Below, piece by piece: positions 1 to 14,312 of a stretch of 64,000 bases of DNA. The notes below the pieces were generated by a model. The model ran no database searches. It had not been told where the DNA came from and was given only the letters and a program-made list of their open reading frames with translations. This DNA comes from Ulva prolifera (Eukaryota; Chlorophyta; Ulvophyceae; Ulvales; Ulvaceae): NCBI GenBank assembly GCA_023078555.1, contig CM041196.1, forward strand, positions 7,823,985-7,887,984, read 5' to 3'. Each line of letters begins with the position of its first letter. Position 1 is the stretch's first letter. The position numbers and the translations under genes are program-made.

Positions 1-452
1 TGCACCACAGCGTGAGCAGGGGCTAGAATATCATGGTGGAATCGTTGCGACTGGTATTACGTTGCCAAGGTGCTCTCGCAGAGCTTGATATTTGATCGTT
101 TAAATGAAAGCACGGCCTCGCAGGAGACAAATCTGTCAGGACTGCAAAGTTTTGTTTATGCGCGGCATGTTCCACACAGTCAAAACTACACCCAGTCAGA
201 CTTGGACAGGTATACGCTATGGTACCTTATGATTCTTGACATTCCAAACTGCAGACCAGGAGACTGGCGAGTGAACACAAACCAATGTATCAGCATGATG
301 GGTATGATAGGCCAAGGACGTACGGGGAAAGTGGACACTTGGAGTGACAAGTTCTCCAATTCATCATGTAGCGCAGAGCTTCTGAAAGTGACATGGGCTA
401 TTTTGCAGGAAAAAAAAAATCAAAAGCTAAGGTACATGTACACAATCCATTC
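1..452. other. 3' flank of the rhodanese-like gene, no gene seen
   Basis: This stretch lies downstream of the minus-strand rhodanese-like gene. A plus-strand open frame crosses it and runs on antisense into that gene, but it has no recognisable domain and no codon pattern I would trust. I see no RNA gene or repeat here. Confidence 0.5.
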
Positions 453-3400
453 CTACTTTCCTTTAGTTGGCTTGGCCTGCTTTGCACCGCCCTTTCCTTT
501 CTGCCGCTGCTTCTCACGGTCTTCCGCTGACGTATATGGCAAGGAGTCAACCACCGGCTTGGGAGGTGTAACCTCATTCTTTTTCCCATCAACTGGCCAC
601 TTTCCCCCGGCAGCGCTTAAGCCCGCGGTCTTGCTAGTAGCTGCCTTCCCAGCTGGGGCAGTTGTAGCAGTTGGCTCCGATATGCTGCCTGCCGGCTTGC
701 TCTTCACAGGCTCACCTGGAGCTAACACGCTGTCTGCACCCTTGGTCGCGGAAGCCTTTGAATTTGCCTGTGGCGCTGGCACCGGTGGTGGCTTATTTTC
801 TTTACTCTGGGCCACCATGCGCTCAAGAGCTGCCTGTGCCTCCTTCACTGCTTCTGCAGCAACACTTTCGCGAGCCTCTGACATTGGACTGCTCTTCGGT
901 GGCGTGTCTGACGCTTTCTCCGCGGCAGATGGCTGGGCAGGGTTTGCACTACGTGCTTGTGCCACCTCCGCGAAATCCGCTGCCTGCGCCTTTGCACTAG
1001 AGAACGAGTCTTTGATTGACTGGAAACCCTTGCTGACATCATCCACTGCAGCAGATGGCGAATCGTATGATAGCAGCTTCACAAGAATTGTGAGCTCGAT
1101 GCCGAGCACGCCAATCAGGCGAAAGCTCTCATGAGGATACAGATAAACAGCAACCCCACTGGCAAAAGTCAACAACGCAAGGGCGGCGTTGCGTGGCTGG
1201 CGCAGCTTCTCGGCCGTCTGTTCTGCTGCCTCTGACAGCTCCTCCCCCTTGTCTGCTAGCAGGTCCGCTGCATGAAGCGCAAACTCTTGGACAGTTGCGC
1301 GATGCACCCCGATGCCATCGATGGCATGGGATTCAGGAAGCATGCATACTGCTGGGCAAGCGGCGCGGATCAGTGGGGAGGAGCGCCACAGGCCACCAGA
1401 GCCTGGCCACATTGACCCCTTCATATTTCCATGCTGTCTGCCACCACAAAAGTGGGAGATGCCAAGCATAATGAACAACACAGCCATTCGCGGCTACTGA
1501 CCCAGCTTGGCTCGAGGCATCATATACGCAGTGCAGTGGGAACGTACCAGGTGTAACAGTATACGACCCGAACTTTGTAGCCAAACCTCCACTCTTCCAT
1601 GCGTTGAAGCCACCGCCCAGCATGTACCTGGACATGATCACAGTGGTCACTACTAGAGATTGACGCGGCAAGCTAATCCAAGTACAACTTTCAGTTTGAA
1701 CCTCATCAGATCCATTTGCTGCTATGCGGGCCAGCACGTTCGGTGTCCATGCTGGCCACCGCTACCAACAGATTAAAACTGCTGTGAGAGTCATATGGTG
1801 AATACCATGCAAAGAATCAGACACCGAACCGACTACGGTCACTCTGAAGCACACTCACCCCCGGTACCCCTGCTCTGTTATGGCTCGTGCAAGCCCCTTC
1901 ACACTGGTTCCTCGGCTGTCCATGACCACGATTTTGGTAAAGCGGTTCACCTCGTTCAGGGACGTGACAAGGGCAGCATTCAGCTGCAGCTGCAGACGCT
2001 GACTGTTATCAACATCTCCTTTAACTGCATCTGGTACCTGCAAACGAAGATCATCTCATCCATGCCCAGATTCGACCAGAGAAGGTGTTGTGGAGACAAC
2101 CAGATCGCCTTGGTGAAACACGCACACATACACGCACACAAAAGTAACAAGAATATTGCTGTTTTTACAAACATGTACACAGTAGTCAGGTGGTAGTCAG
2201 GGCCTACGTCGACAACTGGGAGGTGCGTTGCTTTCCCGCGCGCTCGCCGCTTTAGGTCCAGGACACCCTTCTCTTTGAGGTCCTCTTCCGGGCGTATATC
2301 CACCAGAAATACGTTTTCTTCACGGTTCAGTGCTTCGAGCATATCCACTGGACTATATATGCCCTTGTAGCCACCAAACTCGTACTTCCAGTATGCAAAT
2401 GCTGAAGACCCTATGGCCAGTGCACCAAGTAACAAGTACACTCCAGGTGCGTCATCATACACTGCTTTCGCAGCTGCGATGTTTCCCCCGATCTGCATCA
2501 TACTTCACCGCGTTAAATGCAGGCTGGTATCAATGGAGTCAGCGTCAAATATCCACACACTCGACCAGAGAAAATCTTAGCAGCACAATGGATAGGGACT
2601 GACAACATCAGCCTTGGTTTGGAGATTGGGTGGCAGTGACTTTGGCATGCTGTTGTAAACACCTTCTCCCACGTTTTGCATCATACTGGTGGCCTGGCCA
2701 GTCGCACTGTCGATGAGATTGCCAACAATGCCCTCGGCTCGATCCACAACATCATCTGTGTACTCAAGTGCGCGTGCAAGAACTCCTGGACCAGCCTGCA
2801 AACAGCTCGGAGTTGTCGGCGAGTTCATCAGCATCACCAGTGGAATCTGCATTTTCCCTATGACCAGAACGCCAAGCCAATGCAACATACATTGTAAGGC
2901 AGCCAAAGAGCTGTTCGCACCGGCTGAGGTGCACCGTCCAATGCGGATGCTATCATGTTTCCTGTATCAGAGGGAGGAGACGCAGTGACTGTGGAAGCAG
3001 CTTGCTCAATTATAGGTTCTTGTACAGGCGTAATTGTCGATGTGGTCGGGTCGAGTATAGATGGACTGGTGGCTGCTGGAGCAGCAGCGCCCGTTGTAGG
3101 GGGAGATGGTACTGGCGGCACTGTGGCACCTCCACTCTGCCCAGGTGCCTTGGCCATGTCAGCAGTCGCCTCCTTGATCCCCTCTAGCATTTCCGCAATG
3201 TTGACTGTGCCTGTACTGCCTCGTGATGCTTCTGGAACAAGTTCGGGTCGTGGATCTGGCTGTAACTTCTGGAACACGTTAGAAGCCTGCATGCACCACT
3301 TACAGTCAGCTGTTGCATGTCGAAGCCATGCAGATGTACTCAGAAGTATACTCCAATGTATCGATGTGTCGTGCTTAGGCAGTGCACCTTGTTGAACATT

Positions 3401-3747
3401 GACTCGACTTTTTCGGCCACCGAGGTTTCCACCTCTGTAGCTTTCACATCTGGCAGGATATCTTGCATGGCTAAGGTGTCCTGTCCTGCACCCTCGGGAA
3501 CCGAAATCTTGGGCAGATCAGCTACCTGAGGGGCTGTAGTTGCAGACACGTCGGGTATACGCTCTGCTGAAATGCTAGGCTGAGCTGATGTGGGCGCCTG
3601 AGGTGGTGCCGTGGCGACCGCAGTTGGCATCTCTGCAGGGCCGACGTTTTCGACAGAACTATTCGCCGCAGCTGCTGGTATTTCGGACGACGACGACGCG
3701 CCGAGGCCGGCATGCGTTCGGATACAGCGCGCCGGGATCGGCCGCAT
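453..3747 (-). CDS. Rhodanese-like thylakoid membrane protein, TROL/STR4 type (multi-exon)
   Basis: A minus-strand gene of about seven exons. The first exon (ATG at 3747, MRPIPARC...) is basic and Ser/Ala-rich like a plastid transit peptide and continues into a Pro/Ala-rich segment (to about 2940). Next comes an amphipathic region (about 2820-2600), then a membrane segment followed by FGGYKGIYSP and VFLVDIRPEEDL (about 2500-2200). These match the start of the rhodanese fold in the plant CAS and TROL families. The second half (about 2040-1560) carries VVMDSRGTS and GGGFNAWKSGGL. The active-site Cys of true rhodaneses is replaced by Asp, as in TROL and CAS, so it is probably a scaffold, not a sulfurtransferase. 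The last exon (about 1330-453) has a second membrane span (ALALLTFASGVAVYLYP) and a long Ala/Pro/Lys-rich tail ending in TKGK. I do not see the FNR-binding ITEP motif known from plant TROL. TROL anchors ferredoxin-NADP reductase at thylakoids; that role is inferred here. Confidence 0.72.
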
Positions 3748-4739
3748 TGTGCCCGGTCTCTGCAGTTCGCGAACAAGCGCTCATTGCCAGCCACTCCGCG
3801 CCACATCCACCAGAAGTGATCTCTCGAGCACGCCATGTCACATAGCAGGAACATCGGCGCAATAAAGGTTTCTCGAATGCAAATCTCACTCAGCCCCTGT
3901 CACAATTCCCCTTGTCGGAAAACCTGACATGCTTCTGTCGGTAGTTGCAAGCAGGGTTGCATAGCGAAAAGCAGCGCTTTGCAGTTGCTGAGAGATATCT
4001 ACTGCCGAACACATGGCATAGAGTCACAGACACACGCACGAATAGTCGCGGTGTTGAGCGCAATGAAATCGGCACTCCCCATCGCAGTTTCCAGAGACAC
4101 ACCATGATAGCCGCATTGCTCAGCACAAACGGAAACATGATAGCAGATGATATGACCCTGCTGTTTATAGTTGTGCTTGTGGTGTGACGGTCGCACTGGT
4201 TTCAATGCAGGAACGTCGGGCTCGTATATAGGGCTCAAATGCACATTCGAGGCTTGGACGGAAAGTGACTGCAGTATTCATGAGGCCTGCAGGAATGTGA
4301 AGCATTGCCATTGCAATTGTATTTGTTTCCGCTTTAACACCGCAACGAAGTTGCGATTCTGTGTCATGCATGCACACGCCACACACAAGATGCAACTTAC
4401 CACTTACCCACGTCCCACGTGACGCCTTTGAGCGCAGCGCGTGGCAGGTGTCCAGATTACTGCCGTGTTGCAAGGCACGCTCCTTCTCTGGAATCACCTC
4501 TAGTCCCTGCCAGACCATATCTTTTCCATATGTGTGTACATCGTCGGACCGGAACTGATAGCAGCCAGCATGCGGCGATGTGTCCGACACAGTCGATAGA
4601 CCGCAAGATCTGCCTGAAGGAATTTAAAATTTCCTTCAGGCTGTGAAAATTGGCACATATGATCGTCAGCTGCAAGCCAGCGAGCGTTTTATTGCGCCGA
4701 GGGCGCAGCTGACAAGCAGGTTGACATCGCTGCGCACAA
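3748..4739. promoter_or_regulatory. Divergent intergenic region between rhodanese-like gene and SnRK1
   Basis: About 990 bp between the two outward-facing start codons, so both promoters and 5' untranslated regions should lie here. The short open frames in it have no recognisable domains. The one clear structure is the inverted repeat at 4612-4641. Confidence 0.5.
4612..4641. repeat. Perfect 11-bp inverted repeat upstream of SnRK1
   Basis: GCCTGAAGGAA at 4612-4622 is repeated as its exact reverse complement at 4631-4641, around an AT-only 8-nt spacer. It ends 98 bp before the SnRK1 start codon, so it is either a promoter element or, if transcribed, a hairpin in the 5' UTR. Its function is unknown. 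Confidence 0.7.
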
Positions 4740-7001
<2,262 letters not shown>

Positions 7002-7163
7002 GCCGAAATACATGTGAATCTGTACAACTCAAGAGTACAGAGTATAACATCAATATGATATGTTACAACATTAATTAAAAATTAGACTAACATTGTCAAA
7101 GTCCGCCATCATGCTATTTCTCAAAATGTGACTTTCTTGACAAATGACAAAAAGAAGACGCCA

Positions 7164-10100
7164 TCACGGTGTTAGCCTTTTAGGGTCACGAGGGAACATT
7201 GCAGTCTGTCGAATGTTTCCCAGTCCCAAATACAGCATCACAACCCGCTCCATTCCAACACCAGCACCACCATGAGGCGGTGCCCCCAACTTGAAAGAGT
7301 CGATGTATGAGCGAATGGTTTCTGGTGGAATACCATGGAGCATAGCACGATCCTCCAGCAGCTCTGGGATATGAACTCGCTGTGCTCCCGATATAATCTC
7401 CTGCAACCACTGGTATATCTGGCGGTGACTTGAGTCCATGGCAACACAAGACTTGCACAAGGCAAGCGTGGCTGAGCAATACATCACACAGTGAAGTCTG
7501 CCAGTCTGCTCTCGCACACCTCGCCACGCATGAAGACATCGAAAGAGTTGGTTAAATGATTGTCTGTGGGGGACACCATCGTGTAAAATGGCCTGACAAA
7601 CTTTGGAGCCACTCCAACAGGGAACTCTGTGACTGTATAAAAGTCTGTTCCATGTTCCTTCTTAATAATCCTTCCCAGCGCTTTCTCTTGGGTTGTACTT
7701 ATGTCCTCCAGCGGGGACTGATCTGGGAAGCCGTTCTCCTGCAGCATCTGCATAGGCAGACTAGCTCACTCTAGCAAAGGATCCCTAAACTGATGTTCTG
7801 GATTGTGCCGCGTCCGCTCGTGTCCCTCCCCGTACCTTGACGGCTTCGGCGAAGGTGAACCGCATTGGCTTCATCATAAAAGCTTCAAAAGGAAACTGCT
7901 GCTGCACTGCTTGTAGCTCTGTTTTGCATCCCCCCTCAATTGCCTTGAATATGTCGGCGAACAGCATCTCGATAACATCAACAACCTGTGCAACACCGTG
8001 ACTGTTCAGGCTCAGCTCTGCCACATAAAGCTATCGCTACGTCACTACATGTCACCTGCTCTACATACAACAGTGCGGCTCGGCTGCTCTTGGCCATTCA
8101 ATGTTTCTGTGCAATGTACTTATTAACTAGGCTGCGAACAGTTCACATATGGCGAGAAAAAATGCAACGCACATCTCAATGAAGCACTTGCTCATACCTC
8201 TAGGTAATGTTCCTTGATTTCCATCTCAAAGTCCATACCCGTGAACTCACACATGTGTCGGTGTGTGAATGAGTTCTCTGCTCGGAACACTGGGCCGATC
8301 TCAAACACTCGATCAAAGTCTGCACAGATCGCCATCTGCTTGTATAGCTGAGGAGACATGGCCAAGCATGCAGTCGATCCAAAGTAGTCGACCCTGAACA
8401 CCTCTGCACCGCCCTCAGATGCCCCGCCCAACAGTTTTGGGGTATGGATCTCCTGCAAAAAACATTGACGATTAAAGCACATTGTGTATCAACTAGAGAT
8501 GCATGGGAAACAAAAGGAGGATCCCGAAAGGAGGATCCCGAAAGCGTCAAAAGCTGAGAGATGAAATGTCCATGTGCTGTGCCAGCGGGAGATCAGTACT
8601 ACGGCAATGCACACCTGAAAGCCTTGCCGGCCAAGGCTATCACGAAAGCCCTGGCATACAGTGGACTGAATACGGAAAATTGCTTGGCTCGCAGGTGTCC
8701 GCAGATCCATGTGGCGCATGTTCAGACGAAGGTCTTGATCGACTGTTCCAAGTATCTCTCCGCGTTCGGCAGCCTCAGCGATGGCAGCAGGCGACCGAGC
8801 TGCATCGACCATCTCGAATGGCAAGGGTGATGACCTGTGAGCGTGTCATGGCTCTTGGAGGAATGGTCTGGATCTTGGAGGTGAAGACCAATTGCAGCTC
8901 TTAGACAAGAACGAAGCATCTTTGACCCATGTATGGTCCTATGGACAACATACAGAACTCGGTGTCTGTGTGGAAGCGATGCAATGTGTGAAACTGTGGA
9001 TTGAATCGCCAGGCGCAAAGACCAGAAACACACATCCACGGCGTCTAGCAGCCATGTGATTGGAATATACCTGGAGATGACGTGAATGTCCGAAACTGTG
9101 ATCTCAACATCAAATTGTGTACAGCCTTCAACTGGATTTGCTGGTGCGGCAGCCACTCCGACAACATCCACAATAGATTCCTTTGGGATTTGCTGTGAGT
9201 ACTTCACCATAAATCTGCTAACAGTGCCTCCATCTGAATCATTGGCGAAGATCGTGCACTGCACAGTGGCCATGCGCTGGCGCAGAACCAAGAAGCAGGA
9301 TTTGCCTTGGCCACGGCTTGCATGCAGCCGTGCCCTGACATGCACCTGCAATACACCACAGTATTCAATTCGGGACGCATTCAGGTGCCTTCCTCTACCA
9401 ACTGCGTTCTCCTCCCAGAGCTTAAAGCACCTGGGCGTGGGCCAGTGAAAGGCACAGTTTCAGAGCGAGTCGACCGTGTGCCAATCGCGACACTTGGAGC
9501 AGGATCTCAGTCATCGGACATCCCCAAACCACAACTACAAACATGCAGGCAATCGGTACGTGACCACAAAGCTTCCAACAGCTGGCCGCACAACAACTCA
9601 CGAGTCCATGTTCCTAGACTTGATTTTGAATTACCAGTACCTCGAAAGCACTCATAATCGGAGACATGGGATCCAAAGTTCAGTGTCTCATCCCGGTACG
9701 AACTAGCCAACATTTCAATCACTCAGGTGAACTAAGAACAAGCGACGCTTCACAACGAGTGCAAAGATCACGCAATTGGCGGCATCATCGCTCACTGCGC
9801 GAGACGTTGTGGCAGAAAGCAGAAAGCGTTCCGCGGCACCTCGATGTCGGCACATGGACACACCCGCCTAGTGCGCACCTCCTTCCCGGCAGTGTCGTGA
9901 CTCAAATCAGCAACTTTGGTCCACACGGAGTCCGTGCGAAATTTGCTCTGGATAACTTCAGCATCACCGTAGTGAGAGCCGTGCGGGTCAGAAGGGTCCG
10001 GCGCAGTCAGAATTGCTGCCTTCTGCCCACGCTGAGCTGCTCGCGCGGCTTTCTCTGCCTCCTTCCTGACTTTCTCTTCAGCCTTAGCTTTCTTCTCTGC

Positions 10101-10178
10101 CTCTTTCCTAGCTTTTTTTTCTTCGGGAGTCTCTTTTGGGCGATTTGCGGCAGCCATGTTCGGGCCCGGCTCGCTCAT
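7164..10178 (-). CDS. Aspartyl-tRNA synthetase, cytosolic type (multi-exon)
   Basis: Class IIb aminoacyl-tRNA synthetase that charges tRNA-Asp. The ATG at 10178 ([16 protein letters not shown]) opens a Lys/Glu-rich helix typical of eukaryotic cytosolic AspRS and of tRNA-binding extensions. The OB-fold anticodon domain follows at about 9345-9070 ([29 protein letters not shown]). The catalytic domain starts near 8825 ([20 protein letters not shown]) and holds [11 protein letters not shown] and motif 2, [11 protein letters not shown] (about 8290-8200). It continues with RPFYTMVSP and [10 protein letters not shown]. The last exon (7400-7164) carries [12 protein letters not shown], the motif 3 region [15 protein letters not shown], and ends in PRDPKRLTP, almost the same terminus as animal cytosolic AspRS. 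The last intron (7401-7519, GT...AG) joins FMRGE to EIISGAQ cleanly. There is no organelle transit peptide, so it should act in the cytosol. Its 3' end converges with SnRK1 across 162 bp. Confidence 0.93.
8513..8540. repeat. 14-bp tandem duplication in an AspRS intron
   Basis: AAAGGAGGATCCCG occurs twice head to tail (8513-8526 and 8527-8540), in the interval between the exons ending near 8600 and starting near 8455. It is probably a simple replication slip. Confidence 0.75.
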
Positions 10179-10729
10179 GACGACCAACTGCACTGTGCTA
10201 CGGAATCTAAACACTGGCGCAAGTGGTCGCTGCGTGAGAAAAAGTATGTGCACATACGAAACTCCAAGACTTGAATGACTACGACCCATCGCAAGTGGCG
10301 TCTGCTCAAGCCGGGAGACTGGCATCATGCCTGCGCAGCGGCATGGCGTCGTGGCGCAGGGGTGTGCAGGGTGCCGTTGTGTGCGCCCGAAACAAAGGAC
10401 AATGCAGTCACGAATTAACAGCAGGTGCCCAAAAATGTGAATCTGTACGCAGCCTTACCCTACAAGGGCATTCGGCAGCTTCTTAGCGACACCAGCGTAT
10501 AACCCGTGGCTGCGTCGTGTCCTTTGAAATGGCTTTACACGGTAGCTGCATCCATAACCTACACAAGTTCATAGCCATGCGTGACAGGCCCCTCGACCCG
10601 ATGATCTCGCTATGCATTCGCCGGACTATCACGTTGTGAAGCTAACAGGATATCGGACTGAGAACGCGCAGCGACCTGCAACAAGAGACCACGAGATCTT
10701 ATGTCCTAGAGCAGTAGTGACGTATTTCT
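10179..10729. promoter_or_regulatory. Divergent intergenic region between AspRS and kanadaptin-like gene
   Basis: 551 bp separate the two start codons. It must hold both promoters. I see no coding signal, repeat or known motif that I can name. Confidence 0.5.
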
Positions 10730-12881
10730 ATGGAGCGAGAATCACCCCGGTCACCTCAGCACCATCTACCCGATCAAGCACCAGCCAAGCAAGACCAGGT
10801 ACAGCTGAAAAAAAGCATCACCGCGGCTGCCATCGCCGCTGCAGCTGCTGCAGCGCCGGGGCAAAGAGAGCGAGCAGTCGCTGATGCTGTTCACGTCGCA
10901 TCTGCTGTTTCTGGCACAGCCCCAGTACAGAAAGAAAGGTGCACAGTTGAGTCGACGTGCTGACTATGCAATCACTGCACAACTGGAATGCTGTATTTGA
11001 TCGTCGCAACCGTACATGTCCATTTGATATGCAGCTTTGCCTTGCCAGAAGAAACCCTTGGGACTGCAATTGTACAGGACGGGGTGTACCAAGCTGCTGC
11101 TTGGGGAGAAGCACCCCCCAGTGAAGATACAGTGAATATGTTTATCGAAGTCCTTAAGCGAGGGAGCTTGATCCAATCGATTCCCGTTCCCTGTAAGAAC
11201 ACGTTCGTCACATTTGGGCGCGCCCCAGCCACAGATGTGCGTGTGGAACACACATCCACATCCCGTCTGCATGCAGTCCTGCAGTTCCGTGGCAGGGCGG
11301 TGTTCTTGGCAGACATGGGATCAACACATGGATCTATGCTCAATGGGAAACAACTAGAACCATTCTTGTTCTACCATGTTGCTGTCGGATCTCAGTTCAG
11401 GCTTGGCCACAGCACACGCTCTTACATATTCAGCGCCCCACAGGTAAAAGCTACCATGGCAATCCATGTGGACTGTGACAAATCACTGTTTCACGAGAAG
11501 TGAATGTCAGGTTTATTTTGTAGGAGTGGCAGCTGCCTGAAGGTCTGAACGTAGCACAGAGGAAGCGTGCGCGTGCGGAGCAGGCTGTATTAGAACAAGC
11601 TGCTGCGGCAGCACAGCGTGATAAGATCGTGGCTGAAAAAACTATGCACGCAGCCCTGCATGGCCGCCTGGAGTGGGATGCACAAGATGCTGATGTAAGA
11701 CGTGGCAATGCTGAAGTCGACTGGCATGAAAAAATGGACAAGGGGTGCTTGAGTGAAAAGCAACTGAAGGTTGCAGAATCCATTCGCAGCAAGGAGTACA
11801 AGCTGCAGGTTCGATTGTTGGGACATCTTTGTTTGCTCATCACCTGTTGATGTTCAACTTTCCTCACACCCATGGTCCTGTTGTGGATGGATGCCCCATC
11901 AGATAAACCCTGAATCTTGCAGATTCCAGGGGCACAGCGTGCCCTGCTGCTCGGGCTGTGATGCCTCTGACATGCAGGTCTTCCATTCGTCATCCAGTGA
12001 CTGGATAGCCAATGATGTCACAGTCAAAGAGAACCAGTGCAGAACTCACATGCGACCGTCTACGCTGTTTGTTGTAATTGCAAAGGACTCCGAGTACCGG
12101 AAGGCTCCAGCTTTTACATAGCAGTGCATTAATTCTGGCTCACATCTGGTGGTTGTGTACAGAAAACACAAGAAGCTGCCAACAAAATTCGATCCCGTGA
12201 AGGCCCCGATCAACATTTAACACCTGGGCAGGCCGCCGCACTGCTCAACAATGAGAAAGCAATTGATCGTTTACAGAATGAAATAGACGATTTAGAGGAA
12301 ACCATGCAAGAAAGCTTGCGTGACTCCCAGCATGGCAGGAATGCGCAACTGCAGGCACATCAGCGGAAAAAGCGGTCTAACCGTCAAACTGAAACCTATT
12401 CAGACAGTGATGATGAGTTTTTTGACAGGACCCAACAGAAGAAGGTCAAGTCTGCAACACAGGCGGTAATTACTGTCAAAAGCCTGCTCGCGAAGTTGGA
12501 GGAGCTGCAGGCAGAGGAACGGCGTCTGCTTTCTCAGCTTGAGGTAAACACACTTTCTGTACTGGTCGCGTCTGCTTGATGTCTTGAACCAACGTGCTTT
12601 TCTGGCCCCAGGAGAGGCCTGTCCTCAATCCTTTGCTGTTCTGGATGCAGGATGTACGACCCAACATCATGATGTGCAGCCCAAGTGGGCATGGCATGTC
12701 AGGGGTTGATTCGCTCGATTCATTAATGAGCTCTGTAGAAGCACAGGGAGCTGAAGAAGATGCCGCGAAAGTAAAGCATCTTCTTCGCCTCACAAGAGAG
12801 CAAATTTCCCAACAGCATGAGCTCTTAGATATTGCAGATCCACATCAGGATCAGCGATCGGTGCTGTCAGGCAAATTGTAG
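10730..12881 (+). CDS. Kanadaptin-like FHA-domain protein (multi-exon)
   Basis: The ATG at 10730 opens a low-complexity Pro/Gln/Ala-rich N-terminus. A splice from AAAG|GT near 10937 to the AG near 11033 keeps frame into FALPEETLGTAIV. The exon to about 11442 is an FHA phosphopeptide-binding domain: FIEVLKRGSLIQSI, TFGRAPATDVRVEH, SRLHAVLQFRG, DMGSTHGSMLN and FRLGHSTRSYIF. These match kanadaptin (SLC4A1AP) more closely than other FHA proteins. Later exons give a charged helical region (EWQLPEGLNVAQRKRARAEQ; EKMDKGCLSEKQLKVAESI). From 12161 comes NEIDDLEETMQESLRD ... DSDDEFFDRTQQKK, which is the kanadaptin signature. The C-terminal exon (about 12650-12881) has DSLDSLMSSVEAQ and ELLDIADPHQDQ. 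Kanadaptin is a nuclear, probably spliceosome- or RNA-linked protein; its precise role is unclear. The protein is shorter than the animal one, and I do not see its central double-stranded-RNA-binding region. Confidence 0.83.
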
Positions 12882-14116
12882 GTGCGGCCAGGATACTATA
12901 ATGCCGATGATGATGCGTTTCTTACTATACATTACTGGTCAGCACGGCACAATTAGCCCTGATGCGGCCCAATACCGTCTGAAAATGTCTCCGTTAGGTT
13001 GCTCTTGTTGTGGGGTGCACATGCTCTGGAAAGCGGCCTTCAGCGCAAATCGCGGCCATCGCAAGGTGGCATCATGAAAGCGTGAACATGTATTGTTTGA
13101 GGTGATCGGTTTTACAGAGTTGTCGAATGCCTTGTACCATACTATGCTTATCGTTGTGCAGTACACGATTGCATATTTCAATGGCGGATGTGCTGTGGGC
13201 ATGAAGCATGATCAACGAGACATGCAGTGCTGTTCACAAAGTGCGTGCTATTGTACTCCACATTATGAGGTGCATGCAGTCCCAGCTTTCTGAATAGCGA
13301 CTGGCAGTACATGGTAAAGGGTCTGCTTGGAGCCCTGTACTTACCTGTTGCATCATGTGCCTCAACGAAGTACACCATGATTGGCACAATGCTGCGTTTT
13401 GCAGTTTGAATTATCCGCAGTGATGCAACCATCCAGGTTGTTCATGCCTCACGGTCAGTGGAAAGCCACTGGATCACAGTCACTTGGACCCAAACTGATG
13501 ATGCAACCTTGAGGTGCTTCGATTTAGCCCCCTGCAGATGTTGACCTTTTTTATGGTATACGATCCATGGTGCGCATGACACTCATGCTTGCAAAATTGA
13601 TCTGGCAGAATCTTGGGTCTTCACAAAGTTGCTCACTCATTGCTATGCTGGGTGCGCCTGAGGCACGCTATCCCTGCAGCAGCCTGTCGCTGCAATCGGT
13701 CGTTGCATGCAGCATTCACTGCATGTATCGCGGCCCCTGTGTAGCGATTTTCAGCTGCAGCATATTATGTTTAGCGCAACGTTACTGCTGCATGCTTTCA
13801 AGATCTATACCAGCACAGTGCCATAGCAGGGTCTTGTGTGAGGTATGCTATGGCCATACAGCAGTCTACGCGTATAGGATCTGGGCACTGCCGAATGTGT
13901 GATGCTGTGGCCCCAGGTATCCAGGGGTCCAGCATGCCGCGCTGTCTCGAGGGCCCAGACGTCTGACGGTGTCCCAGCGTGCAGCGTGTTGTAAAGTTCT
14001 GCAGTCCACCTCATTTGCACTGACACGTAATTATCATGCGTATGTGATCGCCAAGCTGCTGGTCTGCAGCAGACGCGCCAGGCGGGCTGTGAAGTCGTTC
14101 GCCAGCATATCTGCCC
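12882..14116. other. Intergenic region left of the small MULE element, no gene seen
   Basis: About 1.2 kb with only short, unconvincing open frames on both strands. I see no RNA gene. It ends at the target-site duplication of the inserted element. Confidence 0.5.
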
Positions 14117-14124
14117 GTGACGAT
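14117..14124. repeat. Left target-site duplication, GTGACGAT
   Basis: GTGACGAT stands directly outside the left terminal inverted repeat and again at 15804-15811, directly outside the right one. Eight to eleven base pairs is the usual duplication size for Mutator-like elements. Confidence 0.85.
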
Positions 14125-14228
14125 CGCCCATATTATTCTTACACGCGCGGTGTGCCCTCGCCACCCTCGCCAGCTTGGGCAGTCCACGGAAGTCAGCCGC
14201 ACGAGCAGTAAGGCAGCAGCAGAAACAC
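14125..14228 (+). repeat. Left terminal inverted repeat of the small MULE
   Basis: It begins CGCCCATATTATTC and contains the core GCCACCCTCGCCAGCTTG, which also occurs in the TIRs of the element at 56-60 kb. It pairs with 15700-15803 over 104 bp with six mismatches by my reading. Confidence 0.88.
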
Positions 14229-14240
14229 TATCATTACTTG

Positions 14241-14281
14241 ATCTATCGATTGATCTATTGATCTATTGATCTATCTATCTA
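14241..14281. repeat. Subterminal GATCTAT repeats inside the small MULE
   Basis: Several overlapping copies of GATCTATTGATCTAT-type sequence lie between the left TIR and the start codon. The complete element has no obvious equivalent. They may be simple slippage or a subfamily-specific transposase-binding array. Confidence 0.65.
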
Positions 14282-14312
14282 GACTAAGGCCAGGAATGCC
14301 TTCGCGGCCAAA

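Noticed and set aside
70..1134. Plus-strand open frame of 354 codons
   Set aside because: Most of it lies antisense to the last exon of the rhodanese-like gene, whose Ala/Pro-rich codons keep the other strand open. No domain, and the frame does not begin at a convincing start.
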